7,734 bases of DNA from an uncultured Acidimicrobiales bacterium (GCA_937942965.1 CALDGN010000191.1:1-7734), one strand, 5' to 3'; counted from the stretch's first letter, positions 1 to 6,059 are shown. Notes: generated by a model not told the origin, from the letters alone. Translations and numbers: made by a program.

Positions 1-581
1 CGGATCGCAAGCCTCAAGAAGTCCGCCACTGCCGAGTCGCAGAACGCTGCGAGCGGCAAGGTCTCATGAGTGAAGCGTCGAATCGTGACGTAGGGGCCGT
101 CGAGGGCCATGGGCGGAATGGTGACGTGCACGCGGCTGCCATCTGCCAGCCGGGCGTCAGCGAACGGAAGCATCCGGTCGAGTCGCAAGCCCAACGGCCC
201 GACAACGCGGTCAACGACGAGACGCAGCTCGTCGGCGTCGAGCTCGAGGCCCGATCTCGCAAGATGACCGTCTCGTTCCAGCCAGACCGGGCCGGGGCCG
301 TTCATCATGATCTCGGTGATGCTCGGGTCGCTGAGTAGCGGGTCCAACGGTCCGAGTCCGAAGAGCTGCTCGCGGACCATGGCGACGAGCAGTTCGAGCT
401 CGAGTTCGGAACAGAGCGGCGCGAAGTCTCGTGCTCGGTGTCGGATGTCGGCGTCATCCAAGTCAAAAGCGTCGCGGTCATGGCCCGTGTCCGCGATGAG
501 CTCCGCGTGCACGTGGCGGGCCAGCGCAGCGAGATGGCTGCGCAACTCTGGCGTATCGATCGTGCGAAGGGGCGCCGTCAT
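1..581 (-). CDS. cpaF: CpaF/TadA-type secretion ATPase, N-terminal part (C-terminus cut by window edge)
   Basis: The visible 193 residues match the N-terminal domain of CpaF/TadA ATPases, which power assembly of Tad/Flp pili at the cytoplasmic face of the membrane. Seen: residues 65-95 carry the family block leading to FGLGPLDPLL and the ITEIMMNGPGPVWLERDG segment. Residues 142-170 carry DARLADGSRVHVTIPP and LDGPYVTIRRF, equivalent to the conserved GSRVN..IPP..LDGP..TIRKF stretch. The Walker A and B motifs would follow and lie outside the window. The ATG at 581 was chosen because it sits just before the family-like sequence and overlaps the stop of a small upstream ORF (ATGA). The reading frame also stays open upstream to a GTG at 665, so a longer start is possible, but that extension is Arg/Ser/Pro-rich and unlike the family. 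No clear ribosome-binding site precedes 581, consistent with translational coupling. It lies just downstream of an Ssd/TadZ-like gene, the usual actinobacterial order. Confidence 0.87.
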   Translation of the reverse strand, partial: MTAPLRTIDTPELRSHLAALARHVHAELIADTGHDRDAFDLDDADIRHRARDFAPLCSELELELLVAMVREQLFGLGPLDPLLSDPSITEIMMNGPGPVWLERDGHLARSGLELDADELRLVVDRVVGPLGLRLDRMLPFADARLADGSRVHVTIPPMALDGPYVTIRRFTHETLPLAAFCDSAVADFLRLAI

Positions 582-721
582 CGGACCGGCAGGGCGAGAC
601 CGACACCGACTGCGCCCCGTTGCGGTGCTCGGCGAGGAAGCTGTTCGGCGACGATCTGGCGCCACCGCCGACGCCGCAGCTGACGATTCCGGCTGCGGCG
701 ATGGAGCGCACCTCGGCTCAC
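578..721 (-). CDS. Candidate small basic protein, coupled to both Tad-locus neighbours
   Basis: A 47-codon ORF fills the gap between the Ssd/TadZ-like gene and the CpaF gene. Its GTG start (721-719) overlaps the upstream stop as GTGA, and its TGA stop (580-578) overlaps the CpaF start as ATGA. These are the classic overlaps of translationally coupled operon genes. The predicted peptide is Arg-rich in its first 35 residues (for example QLRRRWRQIVAEQ) and ends with a short hydrophobic stretch, GAVGVGLALPV. I recognise no family. Against it: third-position G+C in this frame is about two thirds. The overlapping frame that continues from the upstream gene past its TGA has about 90 percent, which is more typical of high-GC coding. 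That other frame has a GTG at 711 and runs to 478, deep inside CpaF. The ORF may therefore be real, or only a spacer that carries ribosomes between the two genes. Confidence 0.33.
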   Translation of the reverse strand: MSRGALHRRSRNRQLRRRRWRQIVAEQLPRRAPQRGAVGVGLALPVR

Positions 722-1368
722 GCTGGCACCCCATCAACATCGGCGAGGGTCCGGAGCAACGACCGCGGCGGGCGGCTGGCAAGCAGTCCGGCGTCGAGGC
801 TGCGAGCGATTCCAATGTCGAGTGCGATCTCGGCAATGACGGGGACGCCGGTCACGCTTTCGACGTCGCCGGGACCAAGCGCTCGGCCTCGTTCGCGAAG
901 GAGAACGACGCCGGTCGGAGCGATGTCGAGATCCTGGGCGGCGCGCAACGTGAGATAGCAGCAGCGGAGCACGAGTAGTCGCTGCTCGGACTGTCGAATG
1001 ACGTCTCGGGCGAATGCTGTGTCGTTCGTTCCAGCGTCGATGACGACGTGTGCTGGTTGCTTGGTCAGCGCGTTGATCGTTTCGCTGGCGTCGCCGACGG
1101 GCGACCCGCCGCCTCGTGGGACGACGCGTAGGTCCGGTGTTGCGTCGACCGAGATGCGGTTGATGGCATCGGCGGGCCGTCCGGGCGCAGCGGCCCAATC
1201 GAGGATGCCCGGCCCCTCAGGCTCGGGGAGCCCGAGGAGTGCGGGCTGATCGCCGCAGAGGTCGATGAGCAGGGTTGATTGCGCTTGTCCGGCTCGGGAC
1301 AACGCGAAGAGGGCGGCAACGGCGGAGACGCCTACGCCGCCTTTGACGGACCAGAAGGTGGTGGGCAC
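718..1368 (-). CDS. Ssd/TadZ/CpaE-like ParA-superfamily protein of the Tad pilus locus
   Basis: A 216-residue protein of the ParA/MinD superfamily. In Tad loci such proteins (CpaE, TadZ, actinobacterial Ssd) act at the membrane or pole to position the pilus machine. Seen: N-terminal beta strand and P-loop region FWSVKGGVGVSA (residues 5-16), strand LLIDLCGDQPALLGLP (33-48) with D36 and D40 where ParA proteins have the DxDxQ switch I, and HVVIDAGT (107-114) where Walker B lies. The P-loop keeps the deviant-Walker signature Lys (K9), but the Lys that contacts phosphates (GK[ST]) is replaced by Val14. This suggests weak or absent ATP hydrolysis, as in other TadZ/CpaE proteins. The GTG start at 1368 is supported by GGGAAGG five bases upstream. 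The gene is followed immediately by the small coupled ORF and cpaF, so they are probably one operon. Length is short compared with Ssd and CpaE proteins that carry an N-terminal receiver-like domain; that domain is absent here. Confidence 0.8.
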   Translation of the reverse strand: MPTTFWSVKGGVGVSAVAALFALSRAGQAQSTLLIDLCGDQPALLGLPEPEGPGILDWAAAPGRPADAINRISVDATPDLRVVPRGGGSPVGDASETINALTKQPAHVVIDAGTNDTAFARDVIRQSEQRLLVLRCCYLTLRAAQDLDIAPTGVVLLRERGRALGPGDVESVTGVPVIAEIALDIGIARSLDAGLLASRPPRSLLRTLADVDGVPA

Positions 1369-1381
1369 GACGGCCTTCCCT
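1361..1381 (-). promoter_or_regulatory. Ribosome-binding site that fixes the Ssd/TadZ-like start
   Basis: On the minus strand AGGGAAGG (1381-1374) lies five bases before the GTG at 1368. It is one of the few clear Shine-Dalgarno sequences in the window and supports a GTG start directly in front of the P-loop strand. Confidence 0.55.
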
Positions 1382-1478
1382 GGGCTTGTGGCGTGATGCC
1401 AGTACGGGGGAAGCCGTCGGTGGATGAAGTTAGAGGCGCCTGCTCAGAAGCGCAAGGGCCAACTTCGTGGTGCGCGAT

Positions 1479-1574
1479 TGGCGGAGGTGGACGGGAATCG
1501 AACCCGCCGGACGGGGATCGCCCGTCCCAACCGCTTTGAAGGCGGCGGAGCCCACCAGGTACTCGGACACCTCC
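1479..1574 (-). tRNA. selC: tRNA-Sec (UCA), selenocysteine tRNA
   Basis: A 96-nt tRNA including encoded CCA, with anticodon TCA (1539-1537) in loop CTTCAAA, which reads UGA. It folds in the tRNA-Sec style, not as tRNA-Ser. The acceptor pairs GGAGGTG with CACCTCC, with G as discriminator. The D-arm is extended, six base pairs with a bulged A and a TGGT tetraloop. The anticodon stem is GCCGC/GCGGT. A long variable arm has a seven-pair stem GGACGGG/CCCGTCC. The T-arm is GCGGG-TTCGATT-CCCGT. Bacterial tRNA-Sec normally has an eight-pair acceptor stem; here the eighth position is a T·C mismatch (T8, C85), which is odd. The tRNA is serylated by SerRS, converted by SelA using selenophosphate from SelD, and delivered to UGA codons by SelB at SECIS hairpins. 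None of selA, selB, selD or a selenoprotein is in this window. It stands alone between the sigma factor and the Tad locus. Confidence 0.93.
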
Positions 1575-1586
1575 CTGGGGAGCCTC

Positions 1587-1592
1587 AGACTA
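1587..1592 (-). promoter_or_regulatory. Possible -10 box for selC
   Basis: On the minus strand TAGTCT (matching TANNNT) lies 12 bases before the tRNA 5' end, which would give a pre-tRNA leader of about five nucleotides. No good -35 hexamer is seen 16-18 bases further upstream. The call rests on position and a short match only. Confidence 0.28.
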
Positions 1593-1672
1593 ACCAGCCC
1601 TCGGGTGCACACCTCACGCGCCGCACGTGAAGATGAAGCGGTCTCAGGTCCGACCCCATGCAAAACAGCGCG

Positions 1673-1704
1673 ACCGAGTTGTGAGCGCCAGCGAGCAACT
1701 CGGT
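1673..1704 (-). terminator. Inverted repeat downstream of the sigma factor, possible terminator
   Basis: A perfect nine-base inverted repeat, ACCGAGTTG at 1673-1681 and CAACTCGGT at 1696-1704, encloses a 14-base loop. It starts about 30 bases after the sigma-factor stop, between that gene and selC. On the minus strand the stem is followed by CGCGCTGTTTTGC, so a short T run comes six bases after the stem instead of directly. This makes it a weak or unusual intrinsic terminator. It could also be a transcript-stabilising stem or a protein site. Confidence 0.42.
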
Positions 1705-1735
1705 AAGCGACGAGCCCGCCGGGGCGAGGAGCGTC

Positions 1736-2677
1736 TTAGACCGCGAGCAGGTCGCGGGCGCCGGTGTCGCTGGAGGGGTGGCGCAGCTTCGACATGGCAC
1801 GTGCTTCGATCTGACGGATGCGTTCGCGGGTCAGATTGAAGTGTTCGCCGACTTCTTCGAGCGTGCGAGGTTCGCCACGGTCGAGGCCGAAACGGAGCTT
1901 GAGGATCTCGCGTTCGCGCTCGTCGAGTGGGCCGAGGAGCCGGTTGATCTCGTCGGGCAGCAGCGCAGTGGCCGCGACCTCGAAGGGCGATTCAGCACCG
2001 CGGTCTTCGACGACATCGCCGAGTTCAGCATCGCCGTCTTCGCGGAGCGGTTCGCTCAGCGAGAGCGGTTCGGCCGCGAAGCGCAGGGCTTCGGTGACCT
2101 TTTCTTCGGGCATCTCAACTTCGGCAGCGAGCTCGACGAGCGTTGCGGGGCGGCCGAACTTGAGTTCCAGGCGGGCTCGAGCCTTTTGGAGGCGAGCGAG
2201 TGTGTCGCCGGCGTGCACCGGGAGGCGGATGGTGCGTCCGGTGTTGGCGATGCCGCGGGTAATCGCCTGTCGGATCCACCACGTCGCGTAGGTGGAGAAC
2301 TTGAAGCCCTTGCGCCAGTCGAACTTCTCGACGGCGTGCATCAGGCCGAGGTTGCCCTCTTGGATCAGGTCAAGCAGCGGCAGGCCTGATGCCTGGTACT
2401 TCTTGGCGATCGAGACGACGAGGCGCAGGTTCGACTGAACGAAGGTGCGTTCGGCGTCGTCGCCGGAGCGAATGGCGCGGCGAATTTCGCGCTTGCGTGC
2501 AGCAGTGACAGGTTCTTCGGATTCGAGTTCAGCGCGCGCTTCGACGCCCTTTTCGATGAGCTGCGCGAGGCGAACTTCGTCGTCCTTCGTCAACAGCGGG
2601 TATTGACCAATGTCCGTCAGGTAGAGACGAACAAGATCTTCTTCGTCCCGTTCTGCACGCTCTTTCGCCACAAGCAC
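1736..2677 (-). CDS. Sigma-70 family RNA polymerase sigma factor (group-2-like, no region 1.1)
   Basis: A 313-residue sigma factor that directs RNA polymerase to -10/-35 promoters. Domains seen: region 1.2 at 14-44 (LVRLYLTDIGQYPLLTKDDE); region 2 at about 77-146, including NLRLVVSIAKKY, GLPLLDLIQEGNLGLMHAVE, and the -10-melting and recognition block KGFKFSTYATWWIRQAI; region 3 at about 147-215 (TIRLPVHAGDTL, LAAEVEMPEEKV); and region 4 at 247-301, with helix-turn-helix TLEEVGEHFNLTRERIRQIE for -35 binding. It lacks the acidic region 1.1 and long N-terminal extension of principal actinobacterial SigA. This favours a group 2 (SigB/HrdA-like) factor, though a short primary factor cannot be excluded. 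Two starts are possible. GTG 2677 has no spaced ribosome-binding site. GTG 2671, two codons later, has AGG five bases upstream and fits better. The promoter would lie in the divergent region shared with the lipoprotein gene. Confidence 0.92.
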   Translation of the reverse strand: MLVAKERAERDEEDLVRLYLTDIGQYPLLTKDDEVRLAQLIEKGVEARAELESEEPVTAARKREIRRAIRSGDDAERTFVQSNLRLVVSIAKKYQASGLPLLDLIQEGNLGLMHAVEKFDWRKGFKFSTYATWWIRQAITRGIANTGRTIRLPVHAGDTLARLQKARARLELKFGRPATLVELAAEVEMPEEKVTEALRFAAEPLSLSEPLREDGDAELGDVVEDRGAESPFEVAATALLPDEINRLLGPLDEREREILKLRFGLDRGEPRTLEEVGEHFNLTRERIRQIEARAMSKLRHPSSDTGARDLLAV

Positions 2678-2685
2678 CTACCAAG
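2669..2685 (-). promoter_or_regulatory. Start region of the sigma gene: RBS favouring GTG 2671
   Basis: The minus strand reads CTTGGTAGGTGCTTGTG. AGGTG resembles the Shine-Dalgarno core and is correctly spaced for the second GTG (2671-2669) but overlaps the first GTG (2677-2675). The true protein may therefore be two residues shorter. The CTTGGTAGG part is also one arm of a nine-base inverted repeat. Confidence 0.45.
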
Positions 2686-2777
2686 TTTGTTCAGCCCGGC
2701 GCCCCCACGGCTCCGTTGGCACACGATACCGACACGGGCCGATGGCCCAACGTTAACGCAACTGCAATCTTGGTAGG
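2677..2777. repeat. Nine-base inverted repeat spanning the sigma RBS
   Basis: CCTACCAAG at 2677-2685 and CTTGGTAGG at 2769-2777 are perfect reverse complements separated by 83 bases. In a minus-strand transcript the downstream copy contains the AGG of the sigma ribosome-binding site and reaches the first base of the upstream GTG. Pairing of the two copies would bury the translation start. Confidence 0.5.
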
Positions 2778-2984
2778 AGCAGAAAAAACTCTCAATTCCC
2801 GCTCTCCGTGGCGGAACCTCACTGATTTTGTTGCGATTGCATGGTTGCACCGGCACCAACGGCGTTCGGGCCAAATGGCTCCTTGCGTCGGCGGAGCCTG
2901 CTAACGACGGCCCATTGCAAGGCTGTGTGGTCGCTACGAAACAACCCGTGAACAATGCTGCGCTGAGGCGTCGACGGATGCGGC
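2678..2984. other. Divergent intergenic region, sigma factor / DUF3179 lipoprotein
   Basis: About 307 bases without a convincing gene between two divergent start codons, so promoters for both should lie here. It has lower G+C than its surroundings, including an A6 tract at 2783-2788. Seen: a nine-base inverted repeat (2677-2685 with 2769-2777), a GC-rich hairpin GGGCC-GAT-GGCCC (2736-2748), and an adjacent eight-base palindrome CGTTAACG (2751-2758). A candidate minus-strand promoter has TTGAGA at 2795-2790 and CAAGAT at 2772-2767, spacing 17. A weaker alternative has TTGGGC and TATCGT with spacing 16, nearer the gene. No clear plus-strand promoter was found for the lipoprotein. Confidence 0.5.
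2736..2758. repeat. Short GC hairpin next to a CGTTAACG palindrome
   Basis: GGGCC-GAT-GGCCC is a perfect five-pair stem with a three-base loop. Two bases later comes the palindrome CGTTAACG. No T run follows on either strand, so it does not look like an intrinsic terminator. It may be an operator or part of the sigma-factor leader. Confidence 0.35.
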
Positions 2985-4586
2985 ATGTGGTGGACTGATC
3001 TCGTGCAGTTGCGAACTCTCCCCGCTCTTCTGTTTGCGTTGGCGTTGATTGCCAGCGCCTGCGGCGGCAGCGATCCGACCCCGTCTGCCAGCGACTCGGC
3101 GGACGAGACATCTGCTGATGAGTCCATGTCGGATGAGGCAATGTCCGATGAGGCGATGTCGGACGAGGAAATGTCCGATGACGCCATGTCCGACGACGAA
3201 GCGATGTCCGACGACTCGGACGACGCAGCTATGGCGGACGCGGAATCGGTCAGCACACCGGACCCGAACCGTGAGATGCAGGCACTCGACGTGCCCGACA
3301 CGGTGTTGGAGGCGTTCGGCGCTCCCCCACTGATCCCGGTCGGCGATCTCGATGATGCGACACGCACCTCGGTCGACACGTTGCTTGGGCAGCGACTTCT
3401 CGACCGCCAGTTCGACGACGAGACGTTCGTTGCGATCCGTGCCTTGGGCGCGTCGGGAGATCCTCGGGTCGCATGGTGGCTGACCGATCTTCTTCGTGTC
3501 GCCCGTGATCCTGACCTCGCCGCCTCGATCTCCGGTTCGCTCTCCCAGCTCCTCGGCGTCGGCTTCGACCCGTTCGACGCGTGGGGCGATGCAGTCGACC
3601 ATCTCATTGCGTGGGACATCCCAGCGCCGCCCGACTACCTCACGTACAAGCGCAACGTCTATCTGGTCGTCGAGTCGCGCTGGGATCAACTGTTCGTCGA
3701 GGAGAGCGAGATCGACTGGCGCATGGTGTCGTGGGGTGGCGTGCTGATTGACGACCGCGAGTACGACACGACCGACGAACCGTGCAACTGCATCCCTGCG
3801 TCAGACAACCCTGAAACGACCGGGGTTGCCGAGGGCGACGAATGGCTCGACGACGACACGATCGTGTTCGGCGTCGTTATCAATGACGAGGCCCGCGCCT
3901 ACCCCCGCTCGATCATGGAAGTTCGCGAGATGGTCAACGACACGCTCGGTGGCCGCGACATCGCCATGCCCTATTGCACCTTGTGCGGCTCGGCGCAGGT
4001 GTACTTCACCGACGAGGTTCCCGAAGGCGTCGAACGACCGATCCTGCGGACCTCCGGCTTGCTGACCCGCTCGAACAAGGTCATGTACGACGTGCGCACG
4101 TTCTCGATCTTCGACACGTTCCTCGGCCAGGCCGTCAGCGGTCCATTGCTCGAGGCGGGTGTCGAGCTGCGGCAGAACAGCGTCATTACGACCACCTGGG
4201 GTCAGTGGAAGGCAGAGCATCCAGACACGACGGTGCTCCACATCGCCGAAGCACTCGGCCGCCCCGACAGCGACCTTCGCAACACCCGCGACGCGAACGG
4301 GCCGATCTTCCCGATCGGCGACGTCGATCCTCGGCTCTCTGTCCAAGAAGACGTGCTCGGACTACTGACCGAGGCTGGCGATCCCATCGCCTTCCGTGTC
4401 AGCACTGCGATCGAGGCGCTCGAGAACGGCGAGACCGTGTCCGTCGAGGGCATCAACCTGGTGCTCGATGGTGGCGGCGTCAAAGCCGTTGACGACGATG
4501 GCAACGACCTCGGCGGCCATCAAGCGTTCTGGTTCGCCTGGTCCCAGTTCCACGCCGACACCTCGTTATGGCCCGATTCTGAATAA
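2985..4586 (+). CDS. Secreted lipoprotein with DUF3179 domain
   Basis: A 533-residue protein likely anchored on the outer face of the membrane. Seen: a hydrophobic signal peptide ending in the lipobox LIASAC with lipidated Cys26, then a very acidic linker (about 30-95) with six MSDxx units. A region at about 130-195 looks HEAT-repeat-like (FVAIRALGASGDPRVAWWL). The C-terminal DUF3179 domain runs from about 285 to 530. DUF3179 marks are FGVVINDEARAYP (295-307), VNDTLGG, MPYCTLCGSA (328-337), LRTSGLL, MYDVRTFSIF, TTTWGQWKAEHP, VLHI and AFWFAWSQFHADT. Its biochemical role is not known to me. C331xxC334 and the upstream C267xC269 (EPCNCIP) could form a redox pair or bind metal; this is inference. 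The ATG at 2985 gives MWWTDLVQL before the signal core. GTG 3003, six codons later, gives an equally good signal peptide starting MQLRTLPALL. Neither has a strong ribosome-binding site. The stop abuts the convergent amidase stop. Confidence 0.88.
   Translation: MWWTDLVQLRTLPALLFALALIASACGGSDPTPSASDSADETSADESMSDEAMSDEAMSDEEMSDDAMSDDEAMSDDSDDAAMADAESVSTPDPNREMQALDVPDTVLEAFGAPPLIPVGDLDDATRTSVDTLLGQRLLDRQFDDETFVAIRALGASGDPRVAWWLTDLLRVARDPDLAASISGSLSQLLGVGFDPFDAWGDAVDHLIAWDIPAPPDYLTYKRNVYLVVESRWDQLFVEESEIDWRMVSWGGVLIDDREYDTTDEPCNCIPASDNPETTGVAEGDEWLDDDTIVFGVVINDEARAYPRSIMEVREMVNDTLGGRDIAMPYCTLCGSAQVYFTDEVPEGVERPILRTSGLLTRSNKVMYDVRTFSIFDTFLGQAVSGPLLEAGVELRQNSVITTTWGQWKAEHPDTTVLHIAEALGRPDSDLRNTRDANGPIFPIGDVDPRLSVQEDVLGLLTEAGDPIAFRVSTAIEALENGETVSVEGINLVLDGGGVKAVDDDGNDLGGHQAFWFAWSQFHADTSLWPDSE
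3126..3218 (+). repeat. In-frame 15-base tandem repeats encoding MSDEA-type units
   Basis: Four 15-base units (3126-3140, 3141-3155, 3156-3170, 3171-3185), one 18-base unit (3186-3203) and a partial sixth (3204-3218) all begin ATGTC(C/G)GA. They encode MSDEA, MSDEA, MSDEE, MSDDA, MSDDEA and MSDDS. Third-base changes between units show drift after duplication. The repeat forms a flexible acidic, Met-containing linker between the lipidated cysteine and the folded part of the lipoprotein. Confidence 0.9.
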
Positions 4587-6053
4587 CTAGCGGGCGATCG
4601 GGGGTACTTGGTAGCCGCCGAGTACTTGCTCGATGTGGCGGGCGAAGGCCAGCGTCGTTCGATCGCCATGATGCGGGCCGACGACCTGGATGCCGACGGG
4701 AACGCCCCGTGGCGTGAGCCCGATCGGGACCACCGTCGAGGGCAGCCCGACATAGCCGAACTGCGACGTCCACATGATCAGTTGGTGATACGAACGCTCG
4801 ACGCCGTCGACGTCGAGACGCCGGCTGTACAGATGGCCTTCGTGTACATGCGGGAACGCAGCGACCATCGCGACGGGAGCAAGGAGCACGTCGTGGTGTT
4901 CGAAGAAGCGGGCCCACTTCGCCCGGTTCTCGTCGCGGCGCTCGATCGCAAGTAGCCAGTCACGGTGGAACATCGCTGATGCCTTGGCCCGCATCTGCAA
5001 CGACGGGGGATGACCGGCCGGGTCGAGCACGATGGATTGCAGCTCGGCGAAGTCGGCCTCGCTTCGCCCTGGCGAGGTCGCCGCAGAGATAAGTGGGAGC
5101 CCGATCTCTTCGACGTCGCTGAATGCCAGGTCGTCGGGCCAGGCGTCGCTCAACGTGACACCCGAGGCGGCCAACGCCGCGGCGGCTGCGTGCAGCGCGT
5201 CACCGACCTCGGAGCTCACCGGCACGTGTGCATCGTCGAGATGCATGGCGACGCGCATCGCGGTCGGGTCGTCGCTGCGGGCTGGCGGGAGCTCAAGGCG
5301 CCACGCCGGTGCTTGGTCGGCCCGGGGCCCGGCGATGACGTCGAACACGAGCTCGAGATCGTCGACGGTGCGGGCGATCGGCCCGATGACATTCACGTCG
5401 GGCTCGGAGCGGGGGTAGGTCGGATGCGAGATATAGCCGAGCTGGGGGACGATGCCGAACGTCGGCTTGTGACCACAGACGCCAGCGAAGTGGGCTGGCA
5501 ACCGCACCGAGCCGCCGATGTCGGTCCCGATGTCGGCACCGGTGAGCCCAGCGGCGACGGCGGCCGACGCTCCACCGCTCGAACCTCCGGGGCCGCAGTC
5601 GAGGTCCCACGGGTTGTTCGTCGTGCCGAAGATCTCGTTGTAGGCCTGTACGTCGCCTGACCACCGAGGCAGATTCGTCTTGCCGAAGATCACCGCGCCG
5701 GCCGAACGCACGCGGTTGACAACTTCGGCGTCGACGTCGGGCACATGATCGGCCAACTCGACGGCTCCGCCAGTGGAGCGCATACCGGCGGTTGCCAGCG
5801 CGTCTTTGATCGTCATCGGCAGGCCGAGCAGCGGCGGGTGCTCGCCGTCGATCTCGGTGGCGAGCTGGGCGTCCGCGGCGTTCGCCGCCGCCCGTGCGCC
5901 GTCTTCGTCAATGGTGACGACTGCATTGAGCGTCTGGCCGAGCTCCCGATGTCGCTCGAGGTAGACGTCGAGCAGTTCGGTGCTGCTGATCGTTCGGGCG
6001 CGCAGGTCCTGCACAAGTTGGGATGCGGAACTCGTTGCGACCTCGCTGCTCAT
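4587..6053 (-). CDS. Amidase signature (AS) family hydrolase
   Basis: A 488-residue enzyme of the amidase signature family, which hydrolyses amide bonds with a Ser-cisSer-Lys triad, and likely acts in the cytoplasm since no signal peptide is seen. Numbered from ATG 6053, the motifs are: catalytic Lys83 in GLPMTIKDAL; CGPGGSSGGASAAVAAG with Ser158 as the bridging serine; and GTDIGGSVRLPA with nucleophile Ser182. Ser158 and Ser182 are 24 residues apart, as in fatty acid amide hydrolase. FAGVCGHKPTFGIVP and the C-terminal GLPSTVVPIG and GVPVGIQVVGP blocks are also typical. Length is normal for the family. The substrate cannot be told from sequence. A GatA role is unlikely because no gatB or gatC is nearby. 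An in-frame start at 6167 was rejected: it adds 38 basic residues unlike the family and would overlap the divergent reductase gene. ATG 6053 also has a well-placed -10 box. Confidence 0.92.
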   Translation of the reverse strand: MSSEVATSSASQLVQDLRARTISSTELLDVYLERHRELGQTLNAVVTIDEDGARAAANAADAQLATEIDGEHPPLLGLPMTIKDALATAGMRSTGGAVELADHVPDVDAEVVNRVRSAGAVIFGKTNLPRWSGDVQAYNEIFGTTNNPWDLDCGPGGSSGGASAAVAAGLTGADIGTDIGGSVRLPAHFAGVCGHKPTFGIVPQLGYISHPTYPRSEPDVNVIGPIARTVDDLELVFDVIAGPRADQAPAWRLELPPARSDDPTAMRVAMHLDDAHVPVSSEVGDALHAAAAALAASGVTLSDAWPDDLAFSDVEEIGLPLISAATSPGRSEADFAELQSIVLDPAGHPPSLQMRAKASAMFHRDWLLAIERRDENRAKWARFFEHHDVLLAPVAMVAAFPHVHEGHLYSRRLDVDGVERSYHQLIMWTSQFGYVGLPSTVVPIGLTPRGVPVGIQVVGPHHGDRTTLAFARHIEQVLGGYQVPPIAR

Positions 6054-6059
6054 ATCGCG

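Noticed and set aside
478..720. Reading the TGA of the TadZ-like gene (718-720) as selenocysteine, because the same frame stays open to 478 and has high GC3.
   Set aside because: The extension would run about 100 bases into cpaF, contains no known selenoprotein motif, and ParA-like proteins are not selenoproteins. The presence of selC alone is not enough.
307..978. Long plus-strand open frame (223 codons) across the Tad genes.
   Set aside because: It is antisense to both cpaF and the TadZ-like gene, its product is Ser/Arg-rich and low-complexity, and it matches no family. High-GC DNA commonly leaves such antisense frames open.
1479..1574. A genomic island or prophage attached at selC, a common integration site.
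   Set aside because: I saw no integrase, no direct repeat of the tRNA 3' end, and ordinary chromosomal genes on both sides within the window.
1778..2389. Plus-strand open frame of 203 codons opposite the sigma factor.
   Set aside because: It is the mirror image of a well-conserved sigma-70 sequence and has no independent support.
2716..2904. Possible 62-codon plus-strand gene in the divergent intergenic region.
   Set aside because: No ribosome-binding site, unremarkable composition and no recognisable motif; the region is better explained as promoter DNA.
2934..3689. Minus-strand open frame with repeated HxLIRH-like units.
   Set aside because: The repeats are only the reverse complement of the MSDEA tandem repeat of the lipoprotein gene.
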